From contig JXTC01000016.1 in NCBI GenBank assembly GCA_002914845.1, positions 152,896 through 216,895 on the forward strand: DNA of 64,000 nucleotides. Reading direction: 5' to 3'. Below the pieces are notes generated by a model. The model saw only the letters and a list, made by a program, of their open reading frames with translations. It ran no database searches and was not told the DNA's origin. Below, one piece after another: positions 1 to 12,000 of this stretch (position 1 is the stretch's first letter; each line of letters starts with the position of its first letter). The position numbers and the translations under genes were made by a program. The DNA is from Trema orientale. Taxonomy: Eukaryota > Streptophyta > Magnoliopsida > Rosales > Cannabaceae.

Positions 1-869
1 CCACTCGCAAATTTATCCTAAGAGATTCAGTACCAGTATTACCCAGATGAAAACCTTCGTACGGGAGCTCAGCAAGAGTCTGAGGTGAGGCACATCTTTA
101 GAACTATTGAACCAATGATGGAGACCATGGATATCTCATACCCGCTCCCACTCAAGCTTTTAAAAAATTTAGGGATCCTGATTTTATCCAATTATCTAAC
201 TTAATTAGTAACCACAAAATTAATTATGTATATCCAATTATGCAACTTAAAGAGAATGAGCTAATTTAAGATATTATGACATACTATTCTAAACATGGTG
301 CTATGATCGAACAATTATTGTCTAAAGCCAAAGTGCTAACACTATATTATACGTCTCATGTATATAAAAGTACACAATAAAAGCATATAGGATACAACGA
401 TCAAGTAAGAAGGTTTGTGGATTGTAAATCATTCAAGCAAAACTTTTCTATAAGAAAATTCAATTATTTGATTAATAATCTTTCAACCAAAGATAAATAA
501 TTGAAAACAGTATTTAAACCAAGTCCTGTATAAAATATTAGTTTTGAAAAAACTAACTAAAAAACTTTAACTGCTAAAATTATTCAACCGATAATTTTAA
601 AGATTCTTAGTAGTAGAATTTAATCAAATTAAATTCCAAGTGCATTTATGAAAATAAGTAAACAGTTATAAAAATATTTTGTATAAAAGTTTTACAATAA
701 TTATAAATGCGAGTAATGAATATAAACAACTTTATATACATTCATTAATTTTCTTAAAATTAATTATTTCAAAACTAAATAATGTTTTAAATAATTTTAG
801 ATTAAAAAATTTAATCAAAAATTTAAAATCCTCCCACTGAATATGACAGTCATATCAAATGTATTTTGT

Positions 870-2180
870 AAAAACATAATTATCTCATAATTATCAAAAT
901 CCCTTTTGTCACATAAAATATTACCATAATTATCTCATAATTATAAATATTTTATATCAAATTTCACCACACCAAAATATTATCATAATTATCTCATAAT
1001 TATAATATTTTCATAATCAAAATTAAAATATTTTAATCTCATTAAAATCAAGCTCCAATTTTTTTAGAAATCGTGAAAACAAATAATTATCCTTTTAATT
1101 AATATAATTAATCTCATTAATTAATATTAAATTATTAATTATTAATCATATTAATAATTATTAAATAATTATTAAATAATAAAAATTAATCACATTAATA
1201 ATTACAAAATAATAATTCAAAAAATTAATTAAATTCAATAATTAATGTTTTCTAGTAAAACATATTATCCTATGTGTAAGAATTAAGTTCACAACTAATT
1301 CTTGCCTAAATTTAAAAATATCAAATATTTTTAAATTATTGACTTATGAGGATAATTTAAATAATTAGAAAATAAGTCACATTTATTATCTAATTATTAA
1401 TTAATTAAAAATATATTAATTTATCTAATCTTATCTTAATCTCATTAAGATACCATCTTAAACTCATTAATATCTAAAAGATAATAAAAGATAATTATTT
1501 TTAATTATGGAAAACCTATTTTCATAACTGTATTTAGAAAAGATCAATTATAATATACTAAATTAGGAAAAAATTAAAACTCTTTTAATTAATCCTAATT
1601 AATTAGAAACTTATAACTCATATAATGTTTCTATATTTATCTAGTATTTATAACTAATTATAATTAAATAATTCTAATAATTAAATGTAGATCATATCTA
1701 AATTTAATTGTAATAGAAATCTAATCATTATTAAATTTCTATAATTAATTAAAATTATTTAATTACAAAGGATATAACTTTCTAATTAATTAATCATATT
1801 AATTAATTAACTAATTAATCTCATTAATTAGTTGTCTAATTAATCTCATTAATTAGTAGAGTTACTACTCTAATTAGTTACTCTAATTATATTCTAATTA
1901 CTATAATTAGAATAGTTACTAGATAAAAAGTTATTACAATTAACTATTGAATATGAATCTAATTAAATTCAAATCATTTCTATCCTAATTAATCTCATTA
2001 ATTACGAATTCAAATAATCTATGGATAGTAATTATTTAAATCTAATCTGATTAGATTTTAGTTTCGAATTTAAATTATATCCCAATTTAAATTAAGATAA
2101 TTACTAAATTTAAATTATTCAAATTTAAATTATCATGATTTATGGATAATTATCTAATTATATTTAATCACATTAAATAT
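870..2180. repeat. Array of AT-stem hairpins with a constant TCTCA-type loop
   Basis: At least eleven short perfect or near-perfect inverted repeats surround a five-base spacer TCTCA, or the variants TCACA and TCATA. Positions are 876-894, 926-944, 985-1003, 1030-1048, 1105-1123, 1137-1159, 1432-1452, 1782-1810, 1811-1831, 1836-1856, 1986-2004 and 2160-2180. Stems are 7-12 bp and differ (for example ATAATTA, ATTTTAA, TATCTTAA, CTAATTAA, ATATTTAA), but the opposite arm matches in each case. They lie in the presumed leader of the Copia element. Confidence 0.75.
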
Positions 2181-2654
2181 CAAAATAAATTTGAATAGTT
2201 GTTATCTATTTAAATTCAAAATTTAAATAGAAACAGATAAGAAATCTTATCTAACTTTTAAAATTAGTAAATATCCTATGTAAATTCAAATTAACTGTTA
2301 GATTCATCAGGATAATATCTAATCGTATCTAATCTCATTAAATATCTAAATTAATTTGAATTGTCATTATCTATTTTAATTAAAATTTTAAATAATAGAG
2401 ATAATCTAGGAAATCTTATCCAATTTCAAAAATTAGTAGATATCCTATTCAAATTCAAAGTAACTATTAGATAATATCCTATTTATTTAATTAATTCAAA
2501 TTTATCATTATCCTATAGTAAATCTAATTTAAAATAGGATAATTCAAAAATAGGTAACTATCATAATCTAATTTGAATAGTTTTCTATTTCTAAAATTTG
2601 AATTCAAACTAAACAATTATCTAATTAATTAACTAATTAATTAATTTTGAAATT

Positions 2655-2797
2655 AGTGGCACCACCACTGTCGGCCTACGGGCCGTCACCGCCCGAGGAA
2701 CGCGGCGAGAGGCGGAGCAATGGGTGGTAAAGGGGCGGGGCCGCCCAGCTTGCCATGCGCACTAGGCGTGCTGGCCGTGTGCAGGACGCGCCACTGG
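2655..2797. other. GC-rich island in AT-rich Copia leader
   Basis: About 140 bp of very GC-rich sequence rich in GGCG and CCGCC words sits abruptly inside strongly AT-rich DNA, about 0.3 kb downstream of the Copia PBS when read on the minus strand. It ends at the N at 2798. A 73-residue frame crosses it, but I see no domain and do not call a gene. It could be a structured retroelement leader or captured sequence. Confidence 0.5.
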
Positions 2798-3072
2798 NAA
2801 AACAACATCAAAAAATTATGGAAAAAATTTAGATTTTCAGACTCTTTGAAACATGTTCATGAATCTATCAATTATAAAATTCAAGAACACCCAAACCTAA
2901 TTTTGCTAAAATCACAATTCACATATTTTCTTACCATGTAAAAATCAATAGTATATGTAATTAAATGTCATTCATCACTATGAATCATTTAACTATGATA
3001 AAAAAAATTGCTCAAACTCAATCACATAACCTAGATCATACAACTAGATCAATATTATGCTATACATATGAA

Positions 3073-3089
3073 CCTGGCTCTTGATACCA
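3073..3089 (-). other. Copia primer-binding site (initiator tRNA-Met type)
   Basis: Read on the minus strand the sequence is TGGTATCAAGAGCCAGG, beginning two bases inside the LTR end. It closely resembles the usual Copia PBS TGGTATCAGAGC, complementary to initiator tRNA-Met. It fixes the orientation of the element (minus) and identifies the LTR at 3092-4896 as the 5' LTR. Confidence 0.85.
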
Positions 3090-3091
3090 AT

Positions 3092-4896
3092 TGATGATTT
3101 TTGGACTTAATACTTAGGAAAAAAATATATATGCATGCAAACTATGGAAAACACATGATCACATCATGAATGCAGTGGAAAAAATAACAGATTTAGATTT
3201 TAAAATTTTTATATGAAAATAATTTTCATAACTATAGATCATGCATATATCATATACAGGATCATGTATAACATAAATCAAATCTAGATACATAAACCCT
3301 AGATATGAGATTAGGGTTTACCTCTTGTAGTGTGCTCTTCCTTGATCTCCTTGTTGATGGTGATCAAATCTCCAACCCTAGATCTTCTTGTCTATGCTCT
3401 TACTCTTGGTTGATGAGGTGAGTGGGTACCAAGTTGAATCCTATGTTGGAGATCGATCAAGAATACCTTCTTGATCTTTTGGAACAATGGGACTTGAGAA
3501 GAGACTGTGAGATTGTAGGAAATTTTTTCTCTCTCTTTCTTATTGTAGTTGGCACAAAACCTCTCTCTCTCCCCCTCTGTGTTTCACGTGTAGCACCTCT
3601 TGGGTTACTGTGTAGTTTTTTCTCTCATATATCTTATATATATGGGGCCAAAAACTGCTAATCCTAGTCCAACTAGGATTGGGTTTGTTCTCCAATTTGG
3701 GCTTTAGGTATTTTTATAAATATGTCCGACTCATGAAACTTATTTATAAAAATATCAACTTCTGTGTAGAATCATTATTTTACACAGTTTCATGAAACTA
3801 ATTTCACAAATACCACCAATCAATTAATGAGCTTTGTTGAGTTAGACAAGGGACCTAACAGATCCAAATAATCTAAGCTCTAATAGTATGATAAATACAT
3901 AATAACTTTTATTATGGTATTTATGTAAATACTATTAGTAAAGGCGACACTCCACTAAAGGCCTAATACTGCACTCTTAAATTAGATGTCATGCCTTTTA
4001 TAGAGATTTAATCAACTAGCCTTGATTAACTGATCCATCTAGCATGTTCTGCACCATATGTACAATCCCTATACAATGCCGTAGTTCGATAGGTGAAATT
4101 ACCGTAATACCCTCCAACACATATTTACCTTTAAGTTACCATCTTTCTATCAAGGAATAATGTTGTCGATAATTTTATTCTCAATGGCTATTTAGACAAA
4201 ATTATCAACCAATTCACAAAGTGAATACTAGGATCTTAGATTTAATTATTCCATGAATCTTGAAAGACCATAAAGTGGTATTAATGTATAGTGTCCTTAA
4301 CTATTTGATGTTCCCATCAATTCATAAGCCATAACCTCCAATATGCCAGAGTTCGCCTCTAATTTTGACTGAGGCTAGTCTTTTAATAAGTCAAAAGGCT
4401 ATAACCTATGAAAGCAAGTCCAGTCAATTATCAAGGATTAAGATCTACATGCTAAGAGCTAGTTTGTGATAATATAAGAATTGAGTTACGGCACTCCAAT
4501 TCTTTATGTTATCTAGTCCAGTTCAATACACATAACTTATTTATGTTGTATTAATGTTTCTATCAGAAGTCAGATACTTCAATGATTTGAGACACATCAT
4601 TCCCGTTGAGATAGACAAATACTACAATCTTTAGTAAATAAAGAATTCCATCTTTATTTATAAATTGTGAACTAATTCACTTAGACTTAGATAAAGAAAC
4701 AAGTCTTCCTATAATTAACACTTAATCATGTTTATTTCTTTATATACAAATAAAGTCACAGAATCTTTTTCAGATAAATAAACTATTCAACAGAGACAGT
4801 TTAATCTAGCAAATATCATAATTGCATGTAAAAAAAAGTTGTTTACACTAAAATGGTAAAATTGAAAATCTGCTTTTTAGGGCAAATATCCCAACA
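3092..4896 (-). repeat. 5' LTR of Copia element (inverted half)
   Basis: This 1,805-bp LTR starts on the minus strand with TGTTGGGATATTTGCCC at 4896 and ends with ...CATCA at 3092. It is the inverted counterpart of the 1,813-bp LTR at 26995-28807; long stretches such as the block containing GGACCTAACAGATCC match that copy in reverse complement. The outer end abuts Athila RT coding sequence at 4897, and the inner end abuts the PBS. Short frames inside it are not genes. Confidence 0.9.
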
Positions 4897-4901
4897 CCTG
4901 C
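4897..4901 (-). other. Target site duplication of the Copia insertion (left copy)
   Basis: On the minus strand the five bases before the LTR are GCAGG, part of the Athila RT codons Gly-His-Ala-Gly. The bases after the other LTR (28808-28812) are GTAGG, with reading continuing as Gly-Phe-Tyr. The two differ only by a C-to-T change, so the two LTR junctions come from one insertion event. Confidence 0.85.
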
Positions 4902-6133
4902 ATGGCCAAGAAAACTTCGAATTCCTTTGACATTGACCGGAGGAGGAAGCTTTTCAATGGTCTCCAACTTAGCTTTGTCCACTTCAATACCTTTTTTGGA
5001 GATTTTGTGACCAAGAACGACTCCCTCTTGCACTATGAAATGACATTTCTCCCAATTAAGTACCAAATTTGTATCTTCACAGCGTTTGAGTACTAATGAC
5101 AGGTTATCCAAACACAAATCAAATGAGTCACCAAAAACTGAAAAATCATCCATAAATACCTCAAGGAATTGCTCCACCATATCTGTGAAGATAGCCATCA
5201 TACACATTTGGAGTATTACATAAACCAAAAGGTATCCTTCTGAATGCAAAAATTCCTTAAGGACATGTGAAAGTGATTGACTCTTGGTCCTTTGGAGCAA
5301 TGACAATTTGGTTGCAGCCACTATAGCCATCCAAGAAGTAATAGAAGCTGTGACTAGCCAATCTATCAAGCATTTGATCGATGAACAGTAAAGGAAAATG
5401 ATATTTTTGAGTGGCCTTATTCAACTTTTGGTAGTCCATGCACACTCTCCACCCTGTTACTATTCTTATAGGACTCAGCTCATTATTCTTATTGATGACC
5501 ACCGTTATTCCTCCTTTCTTTAGAACGCATTGAACTAGACTTACCCAAAAGCTATGTGAAATGGGGTAAATGATTCCAGCATCTAACTATTTGATTATCT
5601 CATTTTTCACCACCTCTTTCATAATGGGATTTAGACTTCATTGATGTTCAATAGATTTTTTATGATCCTCTTCTAATAAGATTTTGTACATACAAACGAA
5701 AGGTTTAATACCTCGAATATCTGTAATTATCCACCCTAAAGCGGTTTTGTGTTGCCCCAGTACTCTCAATAGTTTTTTTTTCCTATAATTCATCCAAATC
5801 AGCTAAGATAATGGCTGGCAAAGTTGACTCTTTACAAAGGAAGTCATACTTTAAGTGGCTGGGCAGTGGTTTAAGCTCAACAATAGATGGGACCTCAATC
5901 GATGGCTTGATAGTAGTAGTAGCTTCCGATGGTCTGTCAAGAGCTTCAAACTGAATGTTTACTTTATCAAAGTGAGGGAACGTATTTAGGGTATGTAAAT
6001 ATTTCCTAGCTTCCTTTGACACCACACTACTCCCATTAAGAATAGTGTCTTCAAGTGGATCCCTCACATAGCTAGTTTCAAAAGTTTCCATTGCCAAGCG
6101 ATCATAAACATCAACTCTATAGCAAACCACCAA
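4897..6133 (-). pseudogene. Athila-like Ty3/gypsy pol, 5' part (RT), broken
   Basis: The minus-strand frames encode the linker before RT and most of the reverse transcriptase of an Athila-type Ty3/gypsy element. Landmarks are GWRVCMDYQKLNKAT, FLDGYSG, the catalytic motif EVFMDDFSVF, VLGHKISKKGIEVDKAK and RSFLGHAG, in family order. The frame is broken: the stretch between FTCP and KEFLHSEGYL needs a frameshift, and there are stops between about 5503 and 5782. Translation ends exactly at the Copia LTR, in the Gly-His-Ala-Gly block. The continuation, Gly-Phe-Tyr-Gln-Arg, begins at 28810 on the plus strand. The protein cannot be functional. Confidence 0.85.
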
Positions 6134-6398
6134 ACTGACAAGTTCCTTGCACCATCTGAATGATAGCTGGTTTCAGTTCAAAATTGTTAGCGTTGATGGC
6201 TGGTCTCCGGATGCTAGAACCTACCCCATTGACTACGGGAATGATAAAGTCCCGAAGTGGCCTTGCAGTGTCTTGGTTTGCCATGGTAGCTTGAGGGTTG
6301 TTTCTTTGATTTCTCTGTCTTCTAAGCTTCCTCAAGGTCTGCTCAATTTCAGGATCTAAAGGCAAGAATTCAAGGCTCCTTTCTCGTCTCATACACAA
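6117..6398 (-). pseudogene. Athila-like gag N-terminal fragment
   Basis: A 93-codon frame starts near the element's 5' end and contains LPLDPEIEQTLRKLRRQR and then SSIRRPAINANNFELKPAI, which is the start of the retrotransposon gag domain in Athila-type elements. Coding sequence then jumps to the pre-RT linker overlapping at 6117-6133. The rest of gag, the CCHC knuckle and most of the protease region are therefore deleted. The fragment is an inactive remnant of the element whose LTR lies at 6534-7997. Confidence 0.75.
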
Positions 6399-6509
6399 AG
6401 TTTATAGTTTCAGTACCTGAAATATTTACAAAAAAAAAAAAAATGAATAGAGTTTGAATTAAATCTAATCCAATTGATATTAGTATTAATGAACTATAAA
6501 TTACCGTGC

Positions 6510-6527
6510 TCCACAGCAATGATGCCA
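6510..6527 (-). other. Athila-type PBS, decayed
   Basis: On the minus strand the site reads TGGCATCATTGCTGTGGA just after the LTR end. The usual Athila/Tat PBS is TGGCGCC GTTGCCGGGG. Most differences are C-to-T or G-to-A at former CG sites, as expected from methylation and deamination. Confidence 0.65.
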
Positions 6528-6533
6528 AAAACT

Positions 6534-7997
6534 TGTTGGGCTAATTCTAACACACAAATCGAAAATATACAGGGCACAATAAGTAATATAATTGATAAGA
6601 AAATGTCGATACTATGGAGAGCATTTGATTCATAAAAATGCTAACTACTAAATGAAATTAGTTTTCAATTTATCCAAACAACAATAAATGGTTATTTTAT
6701 GCAAAAATTAAAATGTAAATTCAATGTAAAGACAAGGCTAGAAATCGAAATTAAACAATCAAAGATAGTTTTAACAACAATGATAAAAAGCCTATTGATG
6801 CAATCTACCCTCTAACTCCTCCAATTACTAGTTTTCTTGACCATTCAATCATCAATTTAGAGTTAACAACCAAGAATTCATTTGTATTCACAAACTCCTT
6901 TCCAAGACATAAGTGAAAATATTTAGACAAGATAATATGTTACTCCTAACAAAATTGACTAGATTCATTAAATTTGGTAATTCTCAAACAAAGGTTTCAC
7001 AGGTCACATAGGTATATTCCTATCCTATGCAAACTTACCCCATACTAGGTAATCTTATGTTGTTCATCCTATGTCCAAACCTAAATTTCCCTTCTCAAGT
7101 TCATAAAGGTTTCACTCAACAATTCTATATAGTGGCCAAGAAAATAGATGCATTAAGCATAAGATAGAATAATTAACTCATTAATAGATATCAAGAACAA
7201 ATGAGGAAAATAAAGTAATTGAATTATATTAGAGGTTTGATTGCCTCCCTAGAAATAGAGTTTAGTTCATAGTCATACAAAGAGAAATACAACTGAATAA
7301 CAAACTTGATACATGTTCATTGCAGGAAATAGAAGAGTAAAACAAAAGCAAGAAGGAAGAAAAAACTCTTTGAAGCTTTCCCAATCTGGTTGCTCCCCTT
7401 TTGTATTCTTCTCCTTTGTGTTGTTTTCTCCTTGGAATGGCTCTAAATCCTTTGGCTGCTTGGGTTTTTCATTTTTCTTCAGATGAGCTCAAGATAACTT
7501 AAATATTAGAGGCAACAAATCAAGATCCCAGAATTCAGCAAGTTGTTCTGCAGTTTTTGGCGATGCAGCTTCAAAATGGTCGAGTAACTGGAGCTGCGGT
7601 GCTGTTGATGTTTGAAGGGCACTACGGCGGCACAATGCCAAGGCTGCGCTACACCTCTCAAGTCTCGGCGCCATCTTCCTAGAAGATTTGACACTGCGGC
7701 GCCAATCTGGTGCAGCAGCGCCCAATTTCCTCCATATTTCTAGCACTGCTACGACTGTGTGCGAGCTAGCTCACTACTTCATGTCTCGTTGAAAAGTCTT
7801 TTACCTGTCTTCGCTCGCGATTAATCAAAATTACCTTGATTTAGCCTCTGTTTCACTTGAAAATTTGGCATTCTCTGTTTAACAGCTTCTCACCTAAAAT
7901 ATACATTAAAAACAATAAATCGAATAAAAAGAGTTCAAAGACAAGCAACTCTTAAGCTTCAAAGGAGGTTAAAGTTAAGTACAAAATCCACTTAACA
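6534..7997 (-). repeat. Athila-like 5' LTR
   Basis: A long noncoding segment of about 1.46 kb lies directly upstream of the PBS and gag fragment. On the minus strand it can start with TGTTAAGTGG at 7997 and end with CCCAACA at 6534, the canonical TG...CA form. The 6534 end is fixed by the PBS; the 7997 end is my best guess from the TG terminus. The GC-richer small ORFs near 7490-7750 lie inside it and are not genes. Confidence 0.6.
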
Positions 7998-8021
7998 AAC
8001 TCATGTTCACAACTTGTATTA

Positions 8022-8385
8022 TTGGAGATGTTAAAAGGTATGGATCAAGTAGTTGATGATTTAGACCCTAATATTTTGGTAATGCATTATTATGGATACT
8101 GGGAATATATACCTATAGATATAAAATCCAGAATTCTATTATATAAAGAAGTAAATACTGTCTTGAGAAACTATAGGAGCTTAGATCATTTAAACCTTAG
8201 CTAAGTAAATAATAAAATTTGTTATTTTATTAAATGAAAACTTTCAGTAAGTTTGATCATCCAAAAGATATAGTAATTGAAAGATATAATGCGAACGACA
8301 AAATAGTAATTTTACCTAACTCCAATTATCAATCTTCATGTAGAGATACACAAGCAAATGTTAAGTATCTAATGTATACAATTTA
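8022..8385 (+). other. Unrecognised ORF fragment
   Basis: A 60-codon frame at 8022-8204 (with residues DDLDPNILVMHYYGYWEYIP) ends in a stop. It is followed after 29 bp by another open stretch (8234-8383) with KFDHPKDIVIERYNANDKIV. The composition looks protein-like rather than random AT sequence, with regular charged residues and few stops. I recognise no family. It lies between the Athila LTR and the next Copia LTR. It could be a fragment of an uncharacterised retroelement or viral-type ORF, or chance. Confidence 0.3.
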
Positions 8386-8397
8386 ATTGTAATTTAT

Positions 8398-9068
8398 CCT
8401 GTGATATTTATTTAATTCAAGAGTACAGTTTGGACCTTTAGTGGAATAAGTCCATAACTAGTTGTACAAGTTTACTTGTATTAAGAGTTAATTAGAAATA
8501 CATCTTAGTCTACTGGAACTTGAATTAAACAGGTCCATTTGGGTTCCTAACCTACACCAATATCTTGGGCTGCATAAAATCTATATATTAGGCTCAAAAT
8601 ATTTTCTAGACAATTAGACACAAAGCAAGAATGGCTGGATTGGAAAAGTGGCCAAGGCCTCACCATACTGCTAAATTAGCAGTATGATTCGGCCAGCCCA
8701 TGTGCCCTAGGGCTGGCCAAATTCCTTCTAAGGAGGAGCCTATAAAAGACTCCTCCCCCCTCCTTTGCGTGTATTGTTTTTTTTTTACTAAAACATTTAT
8801 TTGGTGGCTACACACAGAAAACTGAGAGAAAAGTGAGAGAAAGAAATTATTGGAGCAATCATTAGAGGTCATTAGAGTTCTTAGATTCTCACTTGAAGGT
8901 TGATCATATCGAGGTGTCCATACACTTTTGTAGTTTTAAGTTTGGTACTTAGGAAGGAAGACTTACAGGTTGAGGTACGATATTTTCATATATTTTTATA
9001 TGAATAACGAAATCCGAGAAATTTTTGTTTTTCTATGCTTTCGCTTAATCAAGATTTTGTCACATTAT
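8398..9068 (+). repeat. Copia-type LTR with promoter
   Basis: This noncoding segment has the order expected of an LTR: a TATA box (CCTATAAAAGACTCC near 8738), a transcribed region rich in GAGAGAAA, and a run typical of LTR 3' ends (GGTGTCCATACACTTTTGTAG near 8910). It is directly upstream of a Copia gag remnant on the same strand. The exact ends are not resolved. It contains a near-perfect palindrome at 8663-8685. Confidence 0.5.
8663..8685. repeat. 11-bp-arm palindrome upstream of LTR TATA box
   Basis: The arm CATACTGCTAA is followed by a single A and the exact complement TTAGCAGTATG, about 55-75 bp upstream of the LTR TATA box. The position suggests a protein-binding or structural element of the LTR promoter, but there is no functional evidence. 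Confidence 0.6.
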
Positions 9069-9084
9069 TTTGTATATTTTAACC

Positions 9085-10515
9085 GACAAAAATATCTCGG
9101 TCTTTTGATGAAGAATTATTATCTAATTATAACTCCAAAGCTTTGCATGTTATATTTAATGGAGTAGATGCTGGTCGGATTAAGATGATTTCTTATTGTG
9201 AATCTACTAAAGAAGCCTTCAAACTCATTTTGCAAGCTCATTTTGAAGGAACTAGTGATATGAAAAAAACAAAATTACTTATCTGAACAACTAGATTCAA
9301 AAATTTGAGAACGAATGATGATGAATTACTTTCAGATTTTTTCACTAATCTGTATGATATCTCTAACGAATCTTTTGCTTTAGGTGAGAAATTCTCAAAC
9401 TCAAAGTTTGTCAACAAAATATTCTGGTCTCTAACTAGTAGATTTCAAGTTTCAACTGAATATTACAACCACTGAAGATAGTAAGAATATTGATCAAATG
9501 AAGGTTGAAGACCTAATGAGGTCTCTTCAACCTATGAAATGAATCTCATATGAAGGAAGAAAGGGAAAACAAGTACCTTGAAGGGAGCTTCTGAGTCTTC
9601 CAATGATGATAAAGGTGTTGATGGTGACGATTTACTGACAAAGAATTTTAGCAAATTCTTGAAAAGGGTTGGCAAGAAATCAAAAGCAGCAAACACCACC
9701 AGAGGTAATAGTTTTCTATATCTAAAAATTCAAAGAAAAAAGGAATTCAATGTAAGGAACATGATTAGTTATGACCATGTGCAAACCAAGTGTGCTATCT
9801 TGAAGAAAAAGTCAAAGGCTATAACCTCTGTATGGAATGATGAAGAATCTGATGGTAGTCAAGATGAGGATGACAACCATGTAAGTAATCATGTAGTCTT
9901 TGGTGTCACTTTGGTTTCGAATAATATTTCTTATATGCTGAAATCTATAGGTCATGTTGCAACAGAATTTGAGACTAGCAGTCATGTTACATCCTCAGGG
10001 AAAGAAAAGAACAAAGATGAAGATTCGGACAACGATGATTTAGAACTAGATGATGAATCGCTCCGAAAATCATACGAAAATATGTATTCTCAATGGATTA
10101 AAGTGGTTGATCAAAATCGGTCCTTACGAAGAATCATGCACTGATCCAATACAAGGAGAATTTTGAGATAAAAGTGCAGAAGTTTGAGACCTTGTTAGTT
10201 GAAAAGGAAGCAAAGTTAAAAGAGGTTTCAACCAAATTTGAAAGGAATCAGAATTCCTTAAAAACGTTGAATTCTAGTACTTCCAAGCTAGACCACATTT
10301 TGACCATTGGAAAATCCAGTACTAATAATAAAATTTCAAAGAAATACACCCAGGCAAAAGATGATCTTTCTAATAAACCAAGGAAATTATGGATTCAAAA
10401 ATCATATTTGAATTGCTTTGCTTTTTTCACTTGTTTCAGAACACGTGCTATTAATGCTTGATATTTGATAGTAGGTGTTCCAGGCACATGGCAAGTGATA
10501 AAAGCATTTTAGTGC
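9085..10515 (+). pseudogene. Copia gag plus start of protease, degenerate
   Basis: Successive plus-strand frames match the gag of the Copia element at 48495-50405 along their length. They include the block SNYNSKALHVIFNGVDAGR, the block FFTNLYDISNESFALGEK, then DDLLTKNFSKFLKRVGKKSK, WNDEESDGSQDED and LDDESLRKSYENMYSQW. The sequence ends with FDSRCSRHMASDKSIL at 10460-10513, the Copia protease active-site region, with Gly replaced by Arg after Asp-Ser. There are several frameshifts and stops. The zinc knuckle is lost and the gag N-terminus is missing. After 10515 the homology stops abruptly at an LTR-like segment. Confidence 0.8.
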
Positions 10516-10519
10516 GTTA

Positions 10520-12000
10520 TGTTGTGAATTTTGAGCAAGCAAGTGCATGCTATCTTAACAAGTAATATCATGATGAGTTAAGATATCGTCCTACAGAGAT
10601 TTGATTAATTAAAATTATTCCACTAATTACTAAAATTGGTTTAACCTTAATTTCTATCAAACAAATTAAAACTCGAAAAAAATAAAGAAAATAAAAATAA
10701 AAATAAAAATAAAATACTTAAATAAAGAAACTAGCGGAAATATGTATAAAAAAATACCAATGTAAGACAACTTAGGATACCAATTTCACCTTCTCAATTC
10801 CCTTAATCTTCTATTGTTTCTTTCCAATCTAATTAATTTACCCAAGTACCAATTAGAATATCCTAATGTGTCTTACTAGTCTCTTTCAAGGCTTAGCAAT
10901 AATACTTTTACTTAAAAATTACTATATTCCTATGAAATTGAATTAAGTAAAAGATTCTTTAAGTTTTATGATTTCTATTAAAATTACATAAACCTTGGAG
11001 TATATTCATATCTCATACAATTCATGTTATTCTATTTATCACTTATTCTAAACATTCTCTTCTAATTCGGTCTATAATTTCCTAATCAATTAATCGAGTG
11101 GCCAATTCAATCAAAAACATTAAGTACAAATAGGATAATCACCTAGTAATGCAAAGTAATTAGATTTTAAAATCCATTAAGTAAAATTAAATTCATAGTT
11201 TAGATCATTGATATCCTAAAAACAAAAATCTAGTTCATAATTAAATAAAAAAAATAAAACATTAAATCTGAACATTCTAAAAAATAAAATCTAAAACAGG
11301 AAAACCAATAGAATCGCGGTTGGTGAAACTCATTCCGGTCTTAATTCCACTATTGCTCCCTCTTCCTCTGACTTGGTCTTTATGCACTAAAGCTGCCTGA
11401 AACAAAGGGAGGGANCCCTCTTATTAAGTTAGTGCTGTGAGTGGGGTGGGATGGGGTGTGAATTGGGTATTAGGTTGGGAGTTCAACTTTTAGGGTGCGT
11501 GAGTTATTTTCTTTTATTTGTAATAAGTGAAAGTCATTAATTAAGCCCTACTTTTAAAAAAAAAAAAAATTTCTAATTTCTCTAAATTATTCAATATAAA
11601 TTCTCCACTTAGCGTCCTTTCTATTGGCCCAAACTAAATCATATATATTATTTTTCAATAAAACATTTCTTAATATTTAGCTCTTACGTTGAAATAAAAT
11701 CCCAATTTGAACCTTTTTAGTCAATTATACCCTTACGTCCTTTGTGGTCTCACGTTCAATGATTTCAGCTCCAAATTTCACCAAATTTGAAACACATGAT
11801 TAAACTACAATTCTGAACACCTTAGCCACCTCAAATTAATAAAATTTCATACTTTGAGCCGAAAGATAAAACTACCCTTAGTTATGATTCAGTCCTTTTA
11901 ATATATCCATTATGTCCAATTGCTGATTTTCTCTAAAAATTAACATTCTAAAACATAATTATTCATTTTAAAACCAAAACGAAAATTAAGTTAAATCTTA
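10520..12000 (-). repeat. LTR-like noncoding segment, related to the Athila LTR
   Basis: Homology to Copia protease ends at about 10515. The following 1.4 kb has the same succession of sequence features as the Athila LTR at 6534-7997, for example an AAGTAATAT... block followed by a block ending TACAGAGATTTG near 10595. It may be a related LTR inserted into the Copia remnant. The right end and any target duplication could not be defined. A single N lies at 11415. No gene is visible; a 64-codon frame at 12002-12196 looks like chance. Confidence 0.35.

Larger units (their letters stand above)
1..3072 (-). mobile_element. Copia element internal leader, AT-rich, no intact gene
   Basis: This lies directly inside the PBS of the minus-strand Copia LTR at 3092-4896, so it should be that element's leader and gag region, read right to left. 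No gag can be recognised. Most of it is extremely AT-rich and built from recurring AATTAA and TCTCA words. Around 130-360 the plus strand has a fairly open frame with residues such as DPDFIQLSNLISNHKINY, but I recognise no family in it. How far left the Copia element extends is unknown; a rearrangement breakpoint may lie here or outside the window. A single N sits at 2798. Confidence 0.5.

Noticed and set aside
7489..7746. Ala/Arg-rich ORF on the minus strand
   Set aside because: It lies inside the Athila LTR, overlaps another frame of the same strand, and has no domain.
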